Positions 35,307-45,394 of a DNA stretch of 64,000 bases are shown here, one piece after another. Numbering within the stretch: the stretch's first letter is position 1; each line of letters opens with the position of its first letter. Both the position numbers and the translations under genes were made by a program. The notes below the pieces were generated by a model. That model had not been told where the DNA came from, did not search any database, and worked only from the letters and a program-made list of their open reading frames with translations. This stretch comes from Devosia sp. SL43 (GTDB lineage: Bacteria; Pseudomonadota; Alphaproteobacteria; Rhizobiales; Devosiaceae): the NCBI RefSeq assembly GCF_021729885.1, contig NZ_CP063401.1, positions 2,658,501-2,722,500 of the forward strand. Direction: 5' to 3'.

Positions 35307-36122
35307 ATGGCAAACTTCCACGTCATTTCAGGTACCGGCGAAAAGCTGGACTTGCCGATCCTTCGGTCTATTACGCTTGCCGATCTCTTTGATGCCTTGC
35401 GCCTGGGGGTCGAAGACTTCTGGGAAAAGCCCAGCCACTACGTGATGCTGACCATTATCTATCCCATTGTCGGCATCGTGCTGGCGGTGTGGATGTCGGG
35501 CTATCACACCTGGCCGCTGCTCTATCCGCTGGTCGGCGGCTTTGCCCTGGTCGGTCCTTTCGCCGCCATCGGGCTCTATGAGATTTCGCGGCGGCGCGAG
35601 GCCGGCGAGGACACGTCCTGGCGTCACGCATTCGGCGTTTTGCGCTCGCCCGCCATCGGGTCGATCGCCGCCGTGGGCGTCATGCTGCTGGTGGTGTTCA
35701 CGCTGTGGCTGACCTCGGCGCAGGCGCTGTATGAAGGGCTGTTCGGTTCGTCGACGCCGCAGACGCTGACCGGGCTGCTGGGCCAGATATTCACCGAACC
35801 GGGCGGTATGACGCTGCTGATTGCCGGCACCATGCTGGGCGGGATTTTCGCGCTCTTCACTTTGTGCACCACGGTCATTGCCTTCCCGCTGCTGCTCGAC
35901 CGCGACGTTGGCGCCTTCGTGGCGGTGGAAACCTCGTTCCGCGCGGTGATGAAGAACCCGGTGCCGATGCTGGCCTGGGGCATCATTGTGGGGAGCGGCC
36001 TGTTTGTCGGCGCCCTGCCGCTGTTTGTCGGGCTGGCGGTGATCATCCCGATCTTCGGGCACTCCACCTGGCATTTGTATCGCAAGCTGGTGGAACCGGC
36101 TTCGGCGATCCGGGGAATGTGA
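35307..36122 (+). CDS. DUF2189 family membrane protein
   Basis: 271 residues with about six hydrophobic segments, for example YVMLTIIYPIVGIVLAVWM, PLLYPLVGGFALVGPFAAIG, SIAAVGVMLLVVFTLWLT, MTLLIAGTMLGGIFALFTLC, PMLAWGIIVGSGLFVGALPL and FVGLAVIIPIFGHSTWH. The N-terminal ITLADLFDALRLGVEDFWEKPSH and YEISRRREAGED match the DUF2189 family (integral membrane, often near cytochrome oxidase genes in other bacteria). No function is established. ATG 35307 is preferred over an upstream in-frame ATG that would add Arg-rich residues. The 146-base gap before it contains a CCGATGCGG..CCGCATCGG hairpin but no gene. Confidence 0.8.
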   Translation: MANFHVISGTGEKLDLPILRSITLADLFDALRLGVEDFWEKPSHYVMLTIIYPIVGIVLAVWMSGYHTWPLLYPLVGGFALVGPFAAIGLYEISRRREAGEDTSWRHAFGVLRSPAIGSIAAVGVMLLVVFTLWLTSAQALYEGLFGSSTPQTLTGLLGQIFTEPGGMTLLIAGTMLGGIFALFTLCTTVIAFPLLLDRDVGAFVAVETSFRAVMKNPVPMLAWGIIVGSGLFVGALPLFVGLAVIIPIFGHSTWHLYRKLVEPASAIRGM

Positions 36123-36136
36123 GGGCCGCTTTCCTT

Positions 36137-36250
36137 CTCCCTCCCCCTTGTGGGGAGGGTGGCCCCGAAGGGGTCGGGTGGGGGTTTCGCGAACGCGGTG
36201 CGCGCGACTCACCCCCACCCTTGATCCCTCCCCACAAGGGGAGGGAGACG
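36137..36250. repeat. Family B palindromic repeat, copy 4
   Basis: CCTCCCCCTTGTGGGGAGGG plus TGGCCCCGAAGGGGTCGGGT at the left is matched on the right by CACCCCCACCCTTGATCCCT and CCCCACAAGGGGAGGGAGAC. The element is an inverted version of copy 5 at 45205, where the same modules occur in the opposite order. Confidence 0.8.
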
Positions 36251-36341
36251 ACTGCACAAGCTGGGCAAAGTCGTCTCTGGCGATTGGATTTCCACCCCGA
36301 AACCCATAAGCTCCCGGCTTTCCCGCCGAGACCAGTACCTG

Positions 36342-39035
36342 ATGGACCAAACGCCGATCCAACCTCAGCTGACGCCGATGATGGCGCAGTATTTCGAGAT
36401 CAAGGCGGTCAATCCGGGCTATCTGCTGTTCTATCGCATGGGCGATTTCTACGAGCTGTTCTTCGAGGACGCCGAGATCGCCAGCGCCGCCTTGGGCATC
36501 GTATTGACCAAGCGCGGCAAACATCTGGGCGAAGACATCCAGATGTGCGGCGTACCGATCCATGCTGCCAACGACTATCTCAACAAGCTGATCCGGCTGG
36601 GCCATCGCGTGGCCCTGTGCGAGCAGGTGGAAGACCCTGCCGAGGCCAAGAAACGCGGCGCCAAATCCGTGGTCAAGCGCGATGTGGTGCGGCTGATCAC
36701 GGCCGGCACGCTGACCGAGGACGATCATCTTGATGCACGGGCCAGCAATTTTCTCGCGGCTTTGTCGATGGTCCGCCATGGCGAGACCGATTTTGCGCTG
36801 GCCTGGGCCGATGTCTCGACCGGCGAGACGTTTACGGCTGACCTGAGTGCCGAGCAGCTGCAGGACGAGTTGGCGCGGATCGATCCAGCGGAGCTGCTGC
36901 TGGCCGGGGCGACGCAGGCGGCACTGGTGGAGCGGCATTTGTTTGCGCCGGCCTGGGTCGGGATCACCCACGCGGCGCCAGCGGAGAGTTTTGACAGCGA
37001 AGCGGCAACGCCAGCGCTACGGGCGGCCTTTCCGAGCGGGGATTTCGATCCGACGGCTCTCTCTCGCGCAGCGCGTGCGGCGCTTGGCGCCATCGTCGCC
37101 TATGTCAGCGAATCGCAGAAGGGCGTCGGTGTCGCCCTACGCGCCCCGGTGGCCGAGACGGCCACAAGGCATATGGCGATCGACCAGGCCACGCGGTCGA
37201 GCCTCGAACTGCACCAGACCCAGCGCGGCCAGGTCAGGGGGTCACTGCGGCAGGTCATCGACCTGACGGTGACGGCGCCCGGCTCGCGGCTGCTCTCGGC
37301 GCGGCTGGCGTCGCCGCTGGCCGATGCGGCTGGTATCAACGAGCGGCTCGATGCGGTGGGTGTGCTGGCCAATGACACCATGCTCAACGGGCGGCTGCGC
37401 GCCGACCTCAAGTCCGTGCCCGATCTGGCGCGAGCGCTGACCCGGTTGGCGCTGGATCGCGGCGGTCCGCGCGATCTGGCCGCCATCGGCAAGGCGGTGG
37501 CGGCCGCCGTCGCCCTGTCTCGACACTTCGCACAGCTCGAGGATGCGCCTTCTGTGCTCGCCCGTCTGGCATCAACGCTGGCCGCGGCACCCCTGCCGCT
37601 GGCCTCCGAGCTGGCTTTGGCGCTGGACGACGAACTGCCGCTGCTCAGCCGCGATGGCGGCTTCGTGCGCAAGGGCTATGACGCAACGCTCGACAATGAG
37701 CGGGCTTTGGCCAGCGAGACGCGGGCCGTGGTGGCGGCCCTGCAGGCGCGGCTGATCGACGAAACCGACGTGCGGTCCCTCAAGATCCGCCACAATGGCG
37801 TCCTTGGCTACTTCGTCGAAGTGCCGGCAGGGCATGGCACCAAGCTGCTCGAAGAGCCGCATCGGCAGACTTTCATCCATCGCCAGACGCTGGCCAATGC
37901 CATGCGCTTTACCACGACCGAACTGGCCGAACTCGAGGGCCGCATCGCCCGGGCGCATGAGGCGGCGCTGGAGATCGAGCTCAAGGTGTTCGCCAGCCTG
38001 CGCTATGACGCGCTGAGCCGCACAGCCGAGCTGCGCGAGCTCGCTGATGCGCTGGCGGAACTGGATGTGACGACGGCTTTGGCCCATCTCGCCGCGACGC
38101 GCAGCTATACAAGGCCCGAGATCGACACTTCGCTGGCCTTCGCAATTCATGGCGGTCGCCATCCCGTCGTCGAGGACATGGTCATGGCTGAAGGCCAGAG
38201 CTTCGTCGCCAACGACGCCAACCTCAGTGGCGACGACTCCATCGGCGGTGGCCGGCTCTGGCTGGTCACCGGGCCTAACATGGGCGGTAAATCGACCTTC
38301 CTGCGCCAGAACGCGCTGATATCGATTCTGGCGCAGATGGGCAGCTTCGTGCCAGCGACCTCAGCCCATATCGGGGTCATAGACCGCCTCTTCTCGCGCG
38401 TCGGGGCCAGCGACGATATCGCCCATGGTCGTTCCACCTTCATGGTGGAAATGGTCGAGACGGCGGCCATCCTCAATCGCGCCACGCGGCGCTCGCTGGT
38501 TGTCCTGGACGAGATCGGCCGCGGCACGGCGACCTTTGATGGCCTCTCCATCGCCTGGGCGGCCGTGGAAGCCCTGCACGAAACCACCGGTTGCCGGGCG
38601 CTGTTCGCCACTCACTTCCACGAGCTGACCAGTCTGGCCAAGACGCTGACCCGCGTTTCCAACGTCACCATGAAGGTGCGCGAATGGGAGGGCGAGGTGG
38701 TGTTCCTGCATGAGGTAGGGTCCGGCGCAGCCGACCGCTCTTACGGGATACAAGTTGCGCGGCTGGCCGGGCTGCCCGAACCTGTGCTGGCGCGGGCGCG
38801 CCAGGTGCTGACCGTATTGGAGCAACGCTCGGCCGGTACCGCCTCTTCCAGCCAGAAGGCCAGCGTGCTAGACGATCTGCCACTTTTCGCGCATCGGCCG
38901 CCTCCGCAGCCGGTGCGGCAGGATGCAGTACACATAGCGCTCGACGCGGTTCGCCCGGACGAGATGACCCCCAAGCAGGCGATCGAGGCGCTCTACGAGT
39001 TGAAGAAAATCCGCGATGACGCTCGCCGAAGCTGA
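36342..39035 (+). CDS. mutS: DNA mismatch repair protein MutS
   Basis: 897-residue ATPase that recognises mismatches. The N-terminal mismatch-binding region has LTPMMAQYFEIKAVNPGYLLFYRMGDFYELFFEDA, with the Phe-x-Glu type contact represented by DFYELF (about 31-36), and QMCGVPIHAANDYLNKLI. The ATPase domain has Walker A GPNMGGKSTFLRQ (about 643), the signature STFMVEMVETAAILN (about 700) and Walker B SLVVLDEIGRGTATFDG. The C-terminal PKQAIEALYELKKI dimerisation segment is present. The last 20 bases overlap the glnD start, and the mutS-glnD-murJ order is common in Rhizobiales. Confidence 0.97.
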   Translation: MDQTPIQPQLTPMMAQYFEIKAVNPGYLLFYRMGDFYELFFEDAEIASAALGIVLTKRGKHLGEDIQMCGVPIHAANDYLNKLIRLGHRVALCEQVEDPAEAKKRGAKSVVKRDVVRLITAGTLTEDDHLDARASNFLAALSMVRHGETDFALAWADVSTGETFTADLSAEQLQDELARIDPAELLLAGATQAALVERHLFAPAWVGITHAAPAESFDSEAATPALRAAFPSGDFDPTALSRAARAALGAIVAYVSESQKGVGVALRAPVAETATRHMAIDQATRSSLELHQTQRGQVRGSLRQVIDLTVTAPGSRLLSARLASPLADAAGINERLDAVGVLANDTMLNGRLRADLKSVPDLARALTRLALDRGGPRDLAAIGKAVAAAVALSRHFAQLEDAPSVLARLASTLAAAPLPLASELALALDDELPLLSRDGGFVRKGYDATLDNERALASETRAVVAALQARLIDETDVRSLKIRHNGVLGYFVEVPAGHGTKLLEEPHRQTFIHRQTLANAMRFTTTELAELEGRIARAHEAALEIELKVFASLRYDALSRTAELRELADALAELDVTTALAHLAATRSYTRPEIDTSLAFAIHGGRHPVVEDMVMAEGQSFVANDANLSGDDSIGGGRLWLVTGPNMGGKSTFLRQNALISILAQMGSFVPATSAHIGVIDRLFSRVGASDDIAHGRSTFMVEMVETAAILNRATRRSLVVLDEIGRGTATFDGLSIAWAAVEALHETTGCRALFATHFHELTSLAKTLTRVSNVTMKVREWEGEVVFLHEVGSGAADRSYGIQVARLAGLPEPVLARARQVLTVLEQRSAGTASSSQKASVLDDLPLFAHRPPPQPVRQDAVHIALDAVRPDEMTPKQAIEALYELKKIRDDARRS

Positions 39036-41805
39036 GGCAAAGCCGCGAAAACCGCTATTCGCCCTGAAATCCGCCGAGACCATCTTCGGCGAACTCGATG
39101 CGGCAATCGGCGAAGAGGCCCCCAAATCCACGGCGGCGCGGGCCATCGTCCTGGCCCATGTGCGCAAGACCCTGGCCGAAGCGCGCAAGAGCGCCGAAGC
39201 CGAATTGGTCGCCTCGGGCAAGGGTACGCGCTGCGCGCAGAACCTGAGCAACGCCCAGGACGAGATCATCACGGCAGTGCATATGTTTGCCACCCGTCGG
39301 GTCTATCCGGTCGATAATCCGTCCGGCGCCGAAGCTATCGCACTCTCAGCCGTTGGGGGCTATGGCCGCGGCACGCTAGCGCCGGGCTCCGATATCGATC
39401 TGCTGTTCATCCTGCCCTACAAGCAGACGCCCTGGGGCGAACAGGTCACCGAATATATCCTCTATATGCTGTGGGATCTCGGCCAGAAGGTCGGCCATGC
39501 CGTGCGTTCGGTCGACGAATGCCTTCGTATGGCGCGGGCCGACATGACGGTGCGCACCGCGACGCTCGAAGCGCGGTTCCTGACCGGTGACAAGGGGCTG
39601 TTCGATAGCCTGGTGCATCGCTTCGAAACCGAGATCATGCCCCGGACCGGCCCCGAATTCATCGCCGCCAAGATGGCCGAGCGCGATGAACGGCACAAGC
39701 TGATGGGCAATACCCGTTACGTGGTCGAACCCAACATCAAGGACGGCAAGGGCGGGCTGCGCGACCTCAATACGCTGTTCTGGATCGGCAAGTATTTCTA
39801 CCAGGTCAAGACCTCGCATGAGCTGGTCGGCAAGGGCGTGCTGTCAGCGTCGGAATATCGCCTTTTCTCGCGCGCCGAGGATTTTTTGTGGGCGGTGCGC
39901 TGCCACCTGCATTTCGTCACGCATCGTGCCGAGGAAAAGCTGACCTTCGACGTGCAGCCCGAACTGGCCGAGCGCATGGGCTATGCCCAGCGCGTCGGCA
40001 TGCTGGGCGTCGAGCGCTTCATGAAGCGCTATTTCCTCGTCGCCAAGGATGTCGGCGACCTGACCCGCATCATCTGCGCTTCGCTCGAATTCAACCACGC
40101 CAAGGACATGGACATTGTCGGCCGCGTGCTGGCGCCGTTCCGCTCGGGCAAGTCCAAGATCAAGGGCGAGACCGATTTCGTCCTCGATACCGGTCGGCTC
40201 AATATCGCCAGCCCCGATGTGTTCGAGAAGGACCCGGTCAATCTCATCAAGATTTTCCTCGTCGCCGGGCGCGAACAACTGCTGTTCCACCCCGATGCCA
40301 TCAAGGTCATCAGCCGTTCGCTTCGGCTGATTGACAACAAGCTGCGCAACGATTCCAAGGCCAACGAGCATTTTCTGACCATCCTGACGGCGCCGGTATC
40401 GGTCGAACGCATCCTGCGGCAGATGAACGAGAGCGGCGTGCTCGGCAGGTTCGTGCCCGATTTCGGCAAGATCGTCGCCCTGATGCAGTTCAACATGTAC
40501 CACCACTATACGGTGGACGAGCACCTGATCCGCGCTGTCGGCGTCATGGCCGACATCGCCAATGGTGGACTGCGTGATCAGCTGCCGCTGACCCATGAAT
40601 TGCTGCCGCAGCTCAACGATACCCGCCTGCTCTATGTCGCGCTGTTCCTGCACGACATCGCCAAGGGCCGGCCGGAGGATCACTCCATTGCCGGGGCGCG
40701 TATCGCCAAGAAGCTGTGCCCGCGCTTCGGGCTCAGCGCCGCCGAGACCGATACTGTTTCCTGGCTGATCGAATATCACCTGCTGATGAGCGAGATCGCC
40801 CAGGCCCGCGACATCCAGGACCCTGAAACCGCCAAGGCCTTTGCCGATGTGGTGCAATCGCCGCAACGGCTGGCGCTGCTGATGATCCTCACCGCCTGCG
40901 ATATTCGCGCGGTGGGTCCGGGCGTGTGGACGGGCTGGAAAGGCTCGCTGCTGCGTGCCCTCTATTATGCCACTGAGCCGCTGCTCTCGGGCGGGCATAG
41001 CCAGGTCACGCAGTCCGACCGCATCTTCACCGCGCGGCGCGAGCTGACCCAAGCGCTCGAAGCTTGGCCGGTCACCGATGTCGAGGCCTATACGGCCCGC
41101 CACTACGACCATTACTGGCTGCGCGCCGAACCGGAACTGCAGGTGGAACATGCCCGCATGATCCGCCAGGCCGACATGGCGGACGAGGCCTTTGCCGGCT
41201 CGATCCGCGTCAAGGCCTTCGAGGGCATCACCGAAGTCAGCTTCTACACGCCCGACCATCCGCGGCTGCTGTCACTGATCGCCGGCGCCTGCACCATGCA
41301 GGATGCCTCCATCATCGGGGCACAGATATTCTCGACCCGCGACGGCCGCGCCATCGACACGTTCCGACTGCGCCGCAGCTTCACCTCGGACGAGGACGAG
41401 AAGGTCCGGGCCACCCGAATCATCGATACGGTCAAGCAGTTGCTGCAGGGCAAGCGCACCATCCTGATCGATGTCGGCAAGGAAAGCCGCCACAACAAGC
41501 GGCTCAAACCGTTCGCGCTGCCGGCGCAGGTTTCGGTGTCGAACGCTCTGTCGGAGAAGTTCACCGTCATCGAGGTCAGCGGCCTGGATCGCACCGGCCT
41601 TCTGCATGCGCTGACGCATCAGATTTCCGACCTGAACCTCACCATCGGCTCGGCCCATATCGGCACCTACGGCGAAAAGGCCGTGGACGTGTTCTACGTG
41701 ACCGATCTGACTGGGCAGAAGATCATGGCCAAGCCGCGCCAGCGGAAGATTCATGACGCACTCATGGGCGTGTTCCAGCCGGTGCAGAAGGTGGCCAATG
41801 GGTAG
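39016..41805 (+). CDS. glnD: Bifunctional PII uridylyltransferase/uridylyl-removing enzyme
   Basis: 929-residue nitrogen-status sensor that uridylylates PII proteins when glutamine is low and removes UMP when it is high. Four parts are visible: a nucleotidyltransferase domain with GGYGRGTLAPGSDIDLLFI (about 114-132); a linker domain; an HD hydrolase domain with HHYTVDEHLIRAVG (about 497) and LFLHDIAKGRPEDHS (about 545); and two C-terminal ACT domains beginning ITEVSFYTPDHPRLLSLIAG (about 737) and FTVIEVSGLDRTGLLHALTH (about 851). The start ATG lies within the end of mutS. Its stop is followed 8 bases later by a family-C repeat. Confidence 0.97.
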   Translation: MTLAEAEAKPRKPLFALKSAETIFGELDAAIGEEAPKSTAARAIVLAHVRKTLAEARKSAEAELVASGKGTRCAQNLSNAQDEIITAVHMFATRRVYPVDNPSGAEAIALSAVGGYGRGTLAPGSDIDLLFILPYKQTPWGEQVTEYILYMLWDLGQKVGHAVRSVDECLRMARADMTVRTATLEARFLTGDKGLFDSLVHRFETEIMPRTGPEFIAAKMAERDERHKLMGNTRYVVEPNIKDGKGGLRDLNTLFWIGKYFYQVKTSHELVGKGVLSASEYRLFSRAEDFLWAVRCHLHFVTHRAEEKLTFDVQPELAERMGYAQRVGMLGVERFMKRYFLVAKDVGDLTRIICASLEFNHAKDMDIVGRVLAPFRSGKSKIKGETDFVLDTGRLNIASPDVFEKDPVNLIKIFLVAGREQLLFHPDAIKVISRSLRLIDNKLRNDSKANEHFLTILTAPVSVERILRQMNESGVLGRFVPDFGKIVALMQFNMYHHYTVDEHLIRAVGVMADIANGGLRDQLPLTHELLPQLNDTRLLYVALFLHDIAKGRPEDHSIAGARIAKKLCPRFGLSAAETDTVSWLIEYHLLMSEIAQARDIQDPETAKAFADVVQSPQRLALLMILTACDIRAVGPGVWTGWKGSLLRALYYATEPLLSGGHSQVTQSDRIFTARRELTQALEAWPVTDVEAYTARHYDHYWLRAEPELQVEHARMIRQADMADEAFAGSIRVKAFEGITEVSFYTPDHPRLLSLIAGACTMQDASIIGAQIFSTRDGRAIDTFRLRRSFTSDEDEKVRATRIIDTVKQLLQGKRTILIDVGKESRHNKRLKPFALPAQVSVSNALSEKFTVIEVSGLDRTGLLHALTHQISDLNLTIGSAHIGTYGEKAVDVFYVTDLTGQKIMAKPRQRKIHDALMGVFQPVQKVANG

Positions 41806-41813
41806 CGCGCCCT

Positions 41814-41946
41814 GCCACGCCCTCGTGGTTCGAGGGTCGCAAGGGCTCCCACCTCACCATGAGGGCTACTGCAATACCGAGCCTAGAGTAGCCCTCATGG
41901 TGAGGTGCGAGTTCTTCACGAGCCTCGAACCACGAGGGCGTGGCAC
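41814..41946. repeat. Family C palindromic repeat, copy 2, between glnD and murJ
   Basis: GCCACGCCCTCGTGGTTCGA at the left and the mirror TCGAACCACGAGGGCGTGGC at the right, with inner arms CCTCACCATGAGGGCTACT and AGTAGCCCTCATGGTGAGG. The last base is directly next to the murJ start codon, so the repeat supplies whatever ribosome site that gene uses. Confidence 0.85.
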
Positions 41947-43509
41947 TTGAGCCTCTACCGCAATTTCCTCTCCGTCGGCGGCCTGACCCTGTTGTCCCGC
42001 ATTGCCGGTTTTGCCCGCGATGCACTGATGGCCGCGGTGCTGGGTACAGGCCCGGCGGCGGACGCGTTCTTTGCCGCCTTCCGCTTTCCCAACCTGTTCC
42101 GGCGCCTCTTCGCCGAGGGCGCTTTCAACACCGCCTTCGTGCCGATGTTCTCTGGCGCACTCGAACAGGACGGGCCGGACGCGGCGCTCGATCTGGCTGC
42201 CCGCATCATGAGTTGGCTCGTCGCCATGCTGGTCGTGGTGACCATCCTCGCCGAAATCTTCATGCCGCAGCTGATGGTCGCCTTCGTGCCGGGCTTTGTC
42301 GATGACCAGGCAAAGTTCGATCTCACGGTGCTGCTGACGCGCATCATGTTCCCGTACCTGGCCTGCATGTCGCTGATGGCAGCCTATGGGGCGATCCTCA
42401 ATTCGCTGGGCCGGTTCTTTGCGGCGGCCTTCGCGCCGGTCATCCTCAACCTCGTCAATATCGCGGCGATGATCCCGCTGGTGACCTTCTGGGTGCAGGA
42501 CCCGGCCGGAGCCGCCATCTGGGTCGGCGTCGCCACCATGGTTGGCGGCCTGGCGCAGCTCTGGCTGGTCTGGTCGGCGATCAAGCGGGCCGATTTCGTG
42601 CCGGAATTCCGCCTGCCCCGGCTCGACGCCGAAGTGCGCCGCTTCTGGGTGCTGGCCATTCCGGCCATCCTCACCGGCGGCATCACCCAGATCAATATCT
42701 TCGTCGGCACCATCATCGCTTCGGGCGCCGACAATGCGATCTCGATCCTCAATTATGCCGACCGGCTCTATCAGCTGCCGCTGGGCATTATCGGCATCGC
42801 CATCGGCACCGTGCTGCTGCCTGAGCTCAGTCGCCATCTCAAGGGCAAACGCGAAACCGAGGCGCGGGCGACGCAGGACCAGTCGCTGCTGATCGCCATG
42901 CTGCTGTCTATGCCGGCCGCGACGGCGCTGATCGCCATGGCCGAGCCGATCGTGCGCGTGCTGTTCGAGCGCGGCGCCTTCGACGCGCTGGCGACCCAGC
43001 AGACGGCGCAGGCGCTGATCGCCTTTTCCACGGGCTTGCCCGCCTATGTGCTGATCCGCGTGCTCCAGCCGGGCTATTTCGCGCGCGAGGATACCGTGAC
43101 GCCGACCATTTTCGCCGGCGTGTCCGTCGTCGCCAATATCGGCCTGTCGCTGCTGCTGTTCCCAAGCCTCGTGCACGTCGGCATCGCCATCGCCACCTCG
43201 GTGTCGAGCTGGCTCAATGCCGGGCTCTTGGCGCTATTCCTGGCGCGGCGCGGGCACTTTGCGCTGACCGGCCGCGAATGGATCAAGCATGGGCTGATCA
43301 TCGTCATCAGCGGGGTGATGGGCGGCGCGCTCTATGTGCTGGCCCAGCGCGGCGCCGGCCACATGATGACCACGGCGCCGGTCTGGGAACAGGTCGGCGT
43401 GCTCGGCCTGCTGACGCTGTTCGGCATGGTGGTCTATTTCACGCTGGTGCATGTGAGCGGCGCCCAGCCGCTGGGCCAGCTGCTGCGGCGGTTGCGGCGC
43501 ACCAAGTAG
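41947..43509 (+). CDS. murJ: Lipid II flippase MurJ
   Basis: Inner-membrane MATE-like transporter of 520 residues that flips lipid II for peptidoglycan synthesis. About 14 hydrophobic segments are present. Family motifs include [20 protein letters not shown] (about 11-30), [30 protein letters not shown] (about 39-68), [25 protein letters not shown] and [20 protein letters not shown]. The likely start is TTG 41947 ([12 protein letters not shown]), immediately after the family-C repeat; the only Shine-Dalgarno-like sequence (GAGGGCG) lies inside the repeat. A GTG-type start further upstream would translate the repeat. Confidence 0.95.
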   Translation: MSLYRNFLSVGGLTLLSRIAGFARDALMAAVLGTGPAADAFFAAFRFPNLFRRLFAEGAFNTAFVPMFSGALEQDGPDAALDLAARIMSWLVAMLVVVTILAEIFMPQLMVAFVPGFVDDQAKFDLTVLLTRIMFPYLACMSLMAAYGAILNSLGRFFAAAFAPVILNLVNIAAMIPLVTFWVQDPAGAAIWVGVATMVGGLAQLWLVWSAIKRADFVPEFRLPRLDAEVRRFWVLAIPAILTGGITQINIFVGTIIASGADNAISILNYADRLYQLPLGIIGIAIGTVLLPELSRHLKGKRETEARATQDQSLLIAMLLSMPAATALIAMAEPIVRVLFERGAFDALATQQTAQALIAFSTGLPAYVLIRVLQPGYFAREDTVTPTIFAGVSVVANIGLSLLLFPSLVHVGIAIATSVSSWLNAGLLALFLARRGHFALTGREWIKHGLIIVISGVMGGALYVLAQRGAGHMMTTAPVWEQVGVLGLLTLFGMVVYFTLVHVSGAQPLGQLLRRLRRTK

Positions 43510-43522
43510 CTGCCTATCCCTG

Positions 43523-43622
43523 TGTCATTCCGGCGAATGCCGGAATCCATGTCCGTGGCTTGCCGCCACATCTGGCGCCGGGATGGTCCACCGCATGGAT
43601 CCCGGCCTACGCCGGGATGACA
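43523..43622. repeat. Family D-like palindromic repeat, copy 2
   Basis: TGTCATTCCGGCGAATGCCG at the left and ATCCCGGCCTACGCCGGGAT then GACA at the right form a 100-base imperfect inverted repeat with internal CCGGCgaatGCCGG hairpins. It is diverged from copy 1 at 17532. A lone CCGGCattcGCCGG half-like hairpin also occurs near 50541. Confidence 0.75.
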
Positions 43623-43673
43623 TGGTGGGTGAACAGCGATAAGTGTTCCCCAACACCGACTACGAGTTCCTCC

Positions 43674-44705
43674 ATGACCTTCACCCCCCGCGTCTTTTCC
43701 GGCATCAAGCCTTCGGGCGATCTGCATCTGGGCAATTATCTCGGCGCTATCCGCCGCTTTGTGCCGCTGCAGGAAACGCATGAGACCATTTATTGCGTGG
43801 TCGACATGCATGCCATCACCGTGTGGCAGGAGCCGGAAGACCTCAAGCGCTGGACCTATGAGATCGCCGCCGCCTATATCGCGGCCGGGCTCGACCCCAA
43901 GCGCTCTGTTATCTTCAACCAGTCCCAGGTGATGGAACATGCCGAGCTGAGCTGGATCTTCAACTGCGTCGCCCGCATGGGCTGGATGGCGCGGATGACC
44001 CAGTTCAAGGACAAGGCCGGCGAGAATTCGGAGAATGTCTCGCTGGGGCTTTTTGCCTATCCTAGCCTGATGGCGGCCGACATCCTGCTCTACAAATCGA
44101 CCGCAGTGCCTGTCGGCGAGGACCAGCGTCAGCATCTCGAACTGACGCGCGACATTGCCAAGAAGTTCAACCACGACTTCAAAAAGCAGATCAAGGCGCA
44201 CGGCCACAAGGGCGACTTCTTCCCCATCACCGAGACGCTGGCCACCGGCCCGGCCATGCGGGTGAAGTCGCTCAAGGACGGCTCCAAGAAGATGAGCAAG
44301 TCGGATGCGTCGGATATGTCGACCATCTACATGATGGACGACGCCGATACGATCGCCAAAAAGATCAAGCGCGCCACCACCGATGCCGATGCGTTGCCGA
44401 GCGAAGCGGCGGGTCTTGAAGGCCGGCTTGAGGCCGAGAACCTGGTCGGCATCTATGCCGCTTTGTCAAATCGTTCTGTCGATGACGTTCTGGCCGAGTT
44501 CGGCGGTAAGGGCTGGGGCGCGTTCAAGCCAGCTCTGGGCGATCTGGCGGTTGCCGTGTTGTCGCCGATCGCCGAGGAGATGAAGCGCCTTGTGGCCGAT
44601 CGCGGCGAGATGGACACCATCCTGCGCGATGGCGCCGCGCGGGCTCGGGCGATTGCGCAGCCCATTATGGAAGACGTCCGCAATATCGTCGGTTTCATCC
44701 GCTAG
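43674..44705 (+). CDS. trpS: Tryptophanyl-tRNA synthetase
   Basis: Class I aminoacyl-tRNA synthetase of 343 residues charging tRNA-Trp. The HIGH-like motif is [20 protein letters not shown] (about 9-28), with [23 protein letters not shown] (about 125-147) for Trp recognition and the KMSKS motif in [16 protein letters not shown] (about 200-215). ATG 43674 gives the normal family start. The open frame continues upstream through the family-D repeat into murJ sequence but without similarity. The universal-stress-protein gene follows after 13 bases, so the two probably form an operon. Confidence 0.96.
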   Translation: MTFTPRVFSGIKPSGDLHLGNYLGAIRRFVPLQETHETIYCVVDMHAITVWQEPEDLKRWTYEIAAAYIAAGLDPKRSVIFNQSQVMEHAELSWIFNCVARMGWMARMTQFKDKAGENSENVSLGLFAYPSLMAADILLYKSTAVPVGEDQRQHLELTRDIAKKFNHDFKKQIKAHGHKGDFFPITETLATGPAMRVKSLKDGSKKMSKSDASDMSTIYMMDDADTIAKKIKRATTDADALPSEAAGLEGRLEAENLVGIYAALSNRSVDDVLAEFGGKGWGAFKPALGDLAVAVLSPIAEEMKRLVADRGEMDTILRDGAARARAIAQPIMEDVRNIVGFIR

Positions 44706-44718
44706 GAGCATCGCGCCA

Positions 44719-45189
44719 ATGTATGACAGCGAATACAAGCGCAAATTCCTCGTCGTCATCGACGAGACCCCAGAATGCGAGCGGGCGCTGACCTTTGCCG
44801 CCTATCGGGTCAAGCGCACCGGCGGCACGGTGGTGCTGATGAGCGTGGTGGCAAAGCCCGAATTTATCGGCCTGGGCGTCGAGGATGTGCTGCGTGCCGA
44901 GGCGGTGGAAGAGGCCGAGCGCAATCTCGATACGCGCCTGGCCCGCATCCGCGATATTGGCGACGTGAAGGTGGAATCGGTCATTCGCGAGGGCGAGGCT
45001 GCCGAAGAAATCGAGCGCGTCATCGACCAGGACCGCGACATCGCCATTCTGGTCCTGGCGGCCTCGACCTCGGGCGAGGGTCCGGGACCGCTGGTGGTGC
45101 ATTTCGCCAACCGCGCCAACGCCCTGCCCATCCCGCTGACCGTGGTGCCGGGGCGGATGAGCGACGAAGAGATCATTGCGATCTGCTGA
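44719..45189 (+). CDS. Universal stress protein (UspA family)
   Basis: 156 residues of the HUP/USP alpha/beta fold: KFLVVIDETPECERALTFAAYRVKRTGGTVVLMSVV (about 9-44) and the C-terminal part DIAILVLAASTSGEGPGPLVVHF (about 110-132). The nucleotide-binding G-x2-G-x9-G(S/T) pattern is only partly present (SGEGPGPL), so ATP binding is uncertain. The gene is co-directional with trpS and 13 bases downstream, and precedes the Nfu-type gene after a family-B repeat. The trpS-usp-nifU order is typical of Rhizobiales. Confidence 0.88.
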   Translation: MYDSEYKRKFLVVIDETPECERALTFAAYRVKRTGGTVVLMSVVAKPEFIGLGVEDVLRAEAVEEAERNLDTRLARIRDIGDVKVESVIREGEAAEEIERVIDQDRDIAILVLAASTSGEGPGPLVVHFANRANALPIPLTVVPGRMSDEEIIAIC

Positions 45190-45204
45190 CTGAGAGGTCT
45201 CAGT

Positions 45205-45325
45205 CGTCTCCCTCCCCCTTGTGGGGAGGGATCAAGGGTGGGGGTAGGCTCCACCCACCGAACTCGCGGAGAGTACCCCCACCCGACCCCTTCGGGGCCA
45301 CCCTCCCCACAAGGGGGAGGGAGTC
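45205..45325. repeat. Family B palindromic repeat, copy 5
   Basis: CCTCCCCCTTGTGGGGAGGG with ATCAAGGGTGGGGGT at the left and CCCGACCCCTTCGGGGCCAC plus CCTCCCCACAAGGGGGAGGG at the right. Read on the other strand, it corresponds to copy 4 at 36137. Confidence 0.8.
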
Positions 45326-45394
45326 GCGAACTGAGGGACGGACGCATACCTCACCACACGCCTTTGCCCTTGCATCCTGAGCGCAAAAGTCTAT

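Noticed and set aside
39844-41259. A 471-codon minus-strand frame opposite glnD
   Set aside because: Shadow of glnD; no start context or recognisable domain.
43278-43673. A long in-frame extension upstream of trpS
   Set aside because: It translates the murJ end in another frame plus a palindromic repeat; TrpS begins normally at 43674.
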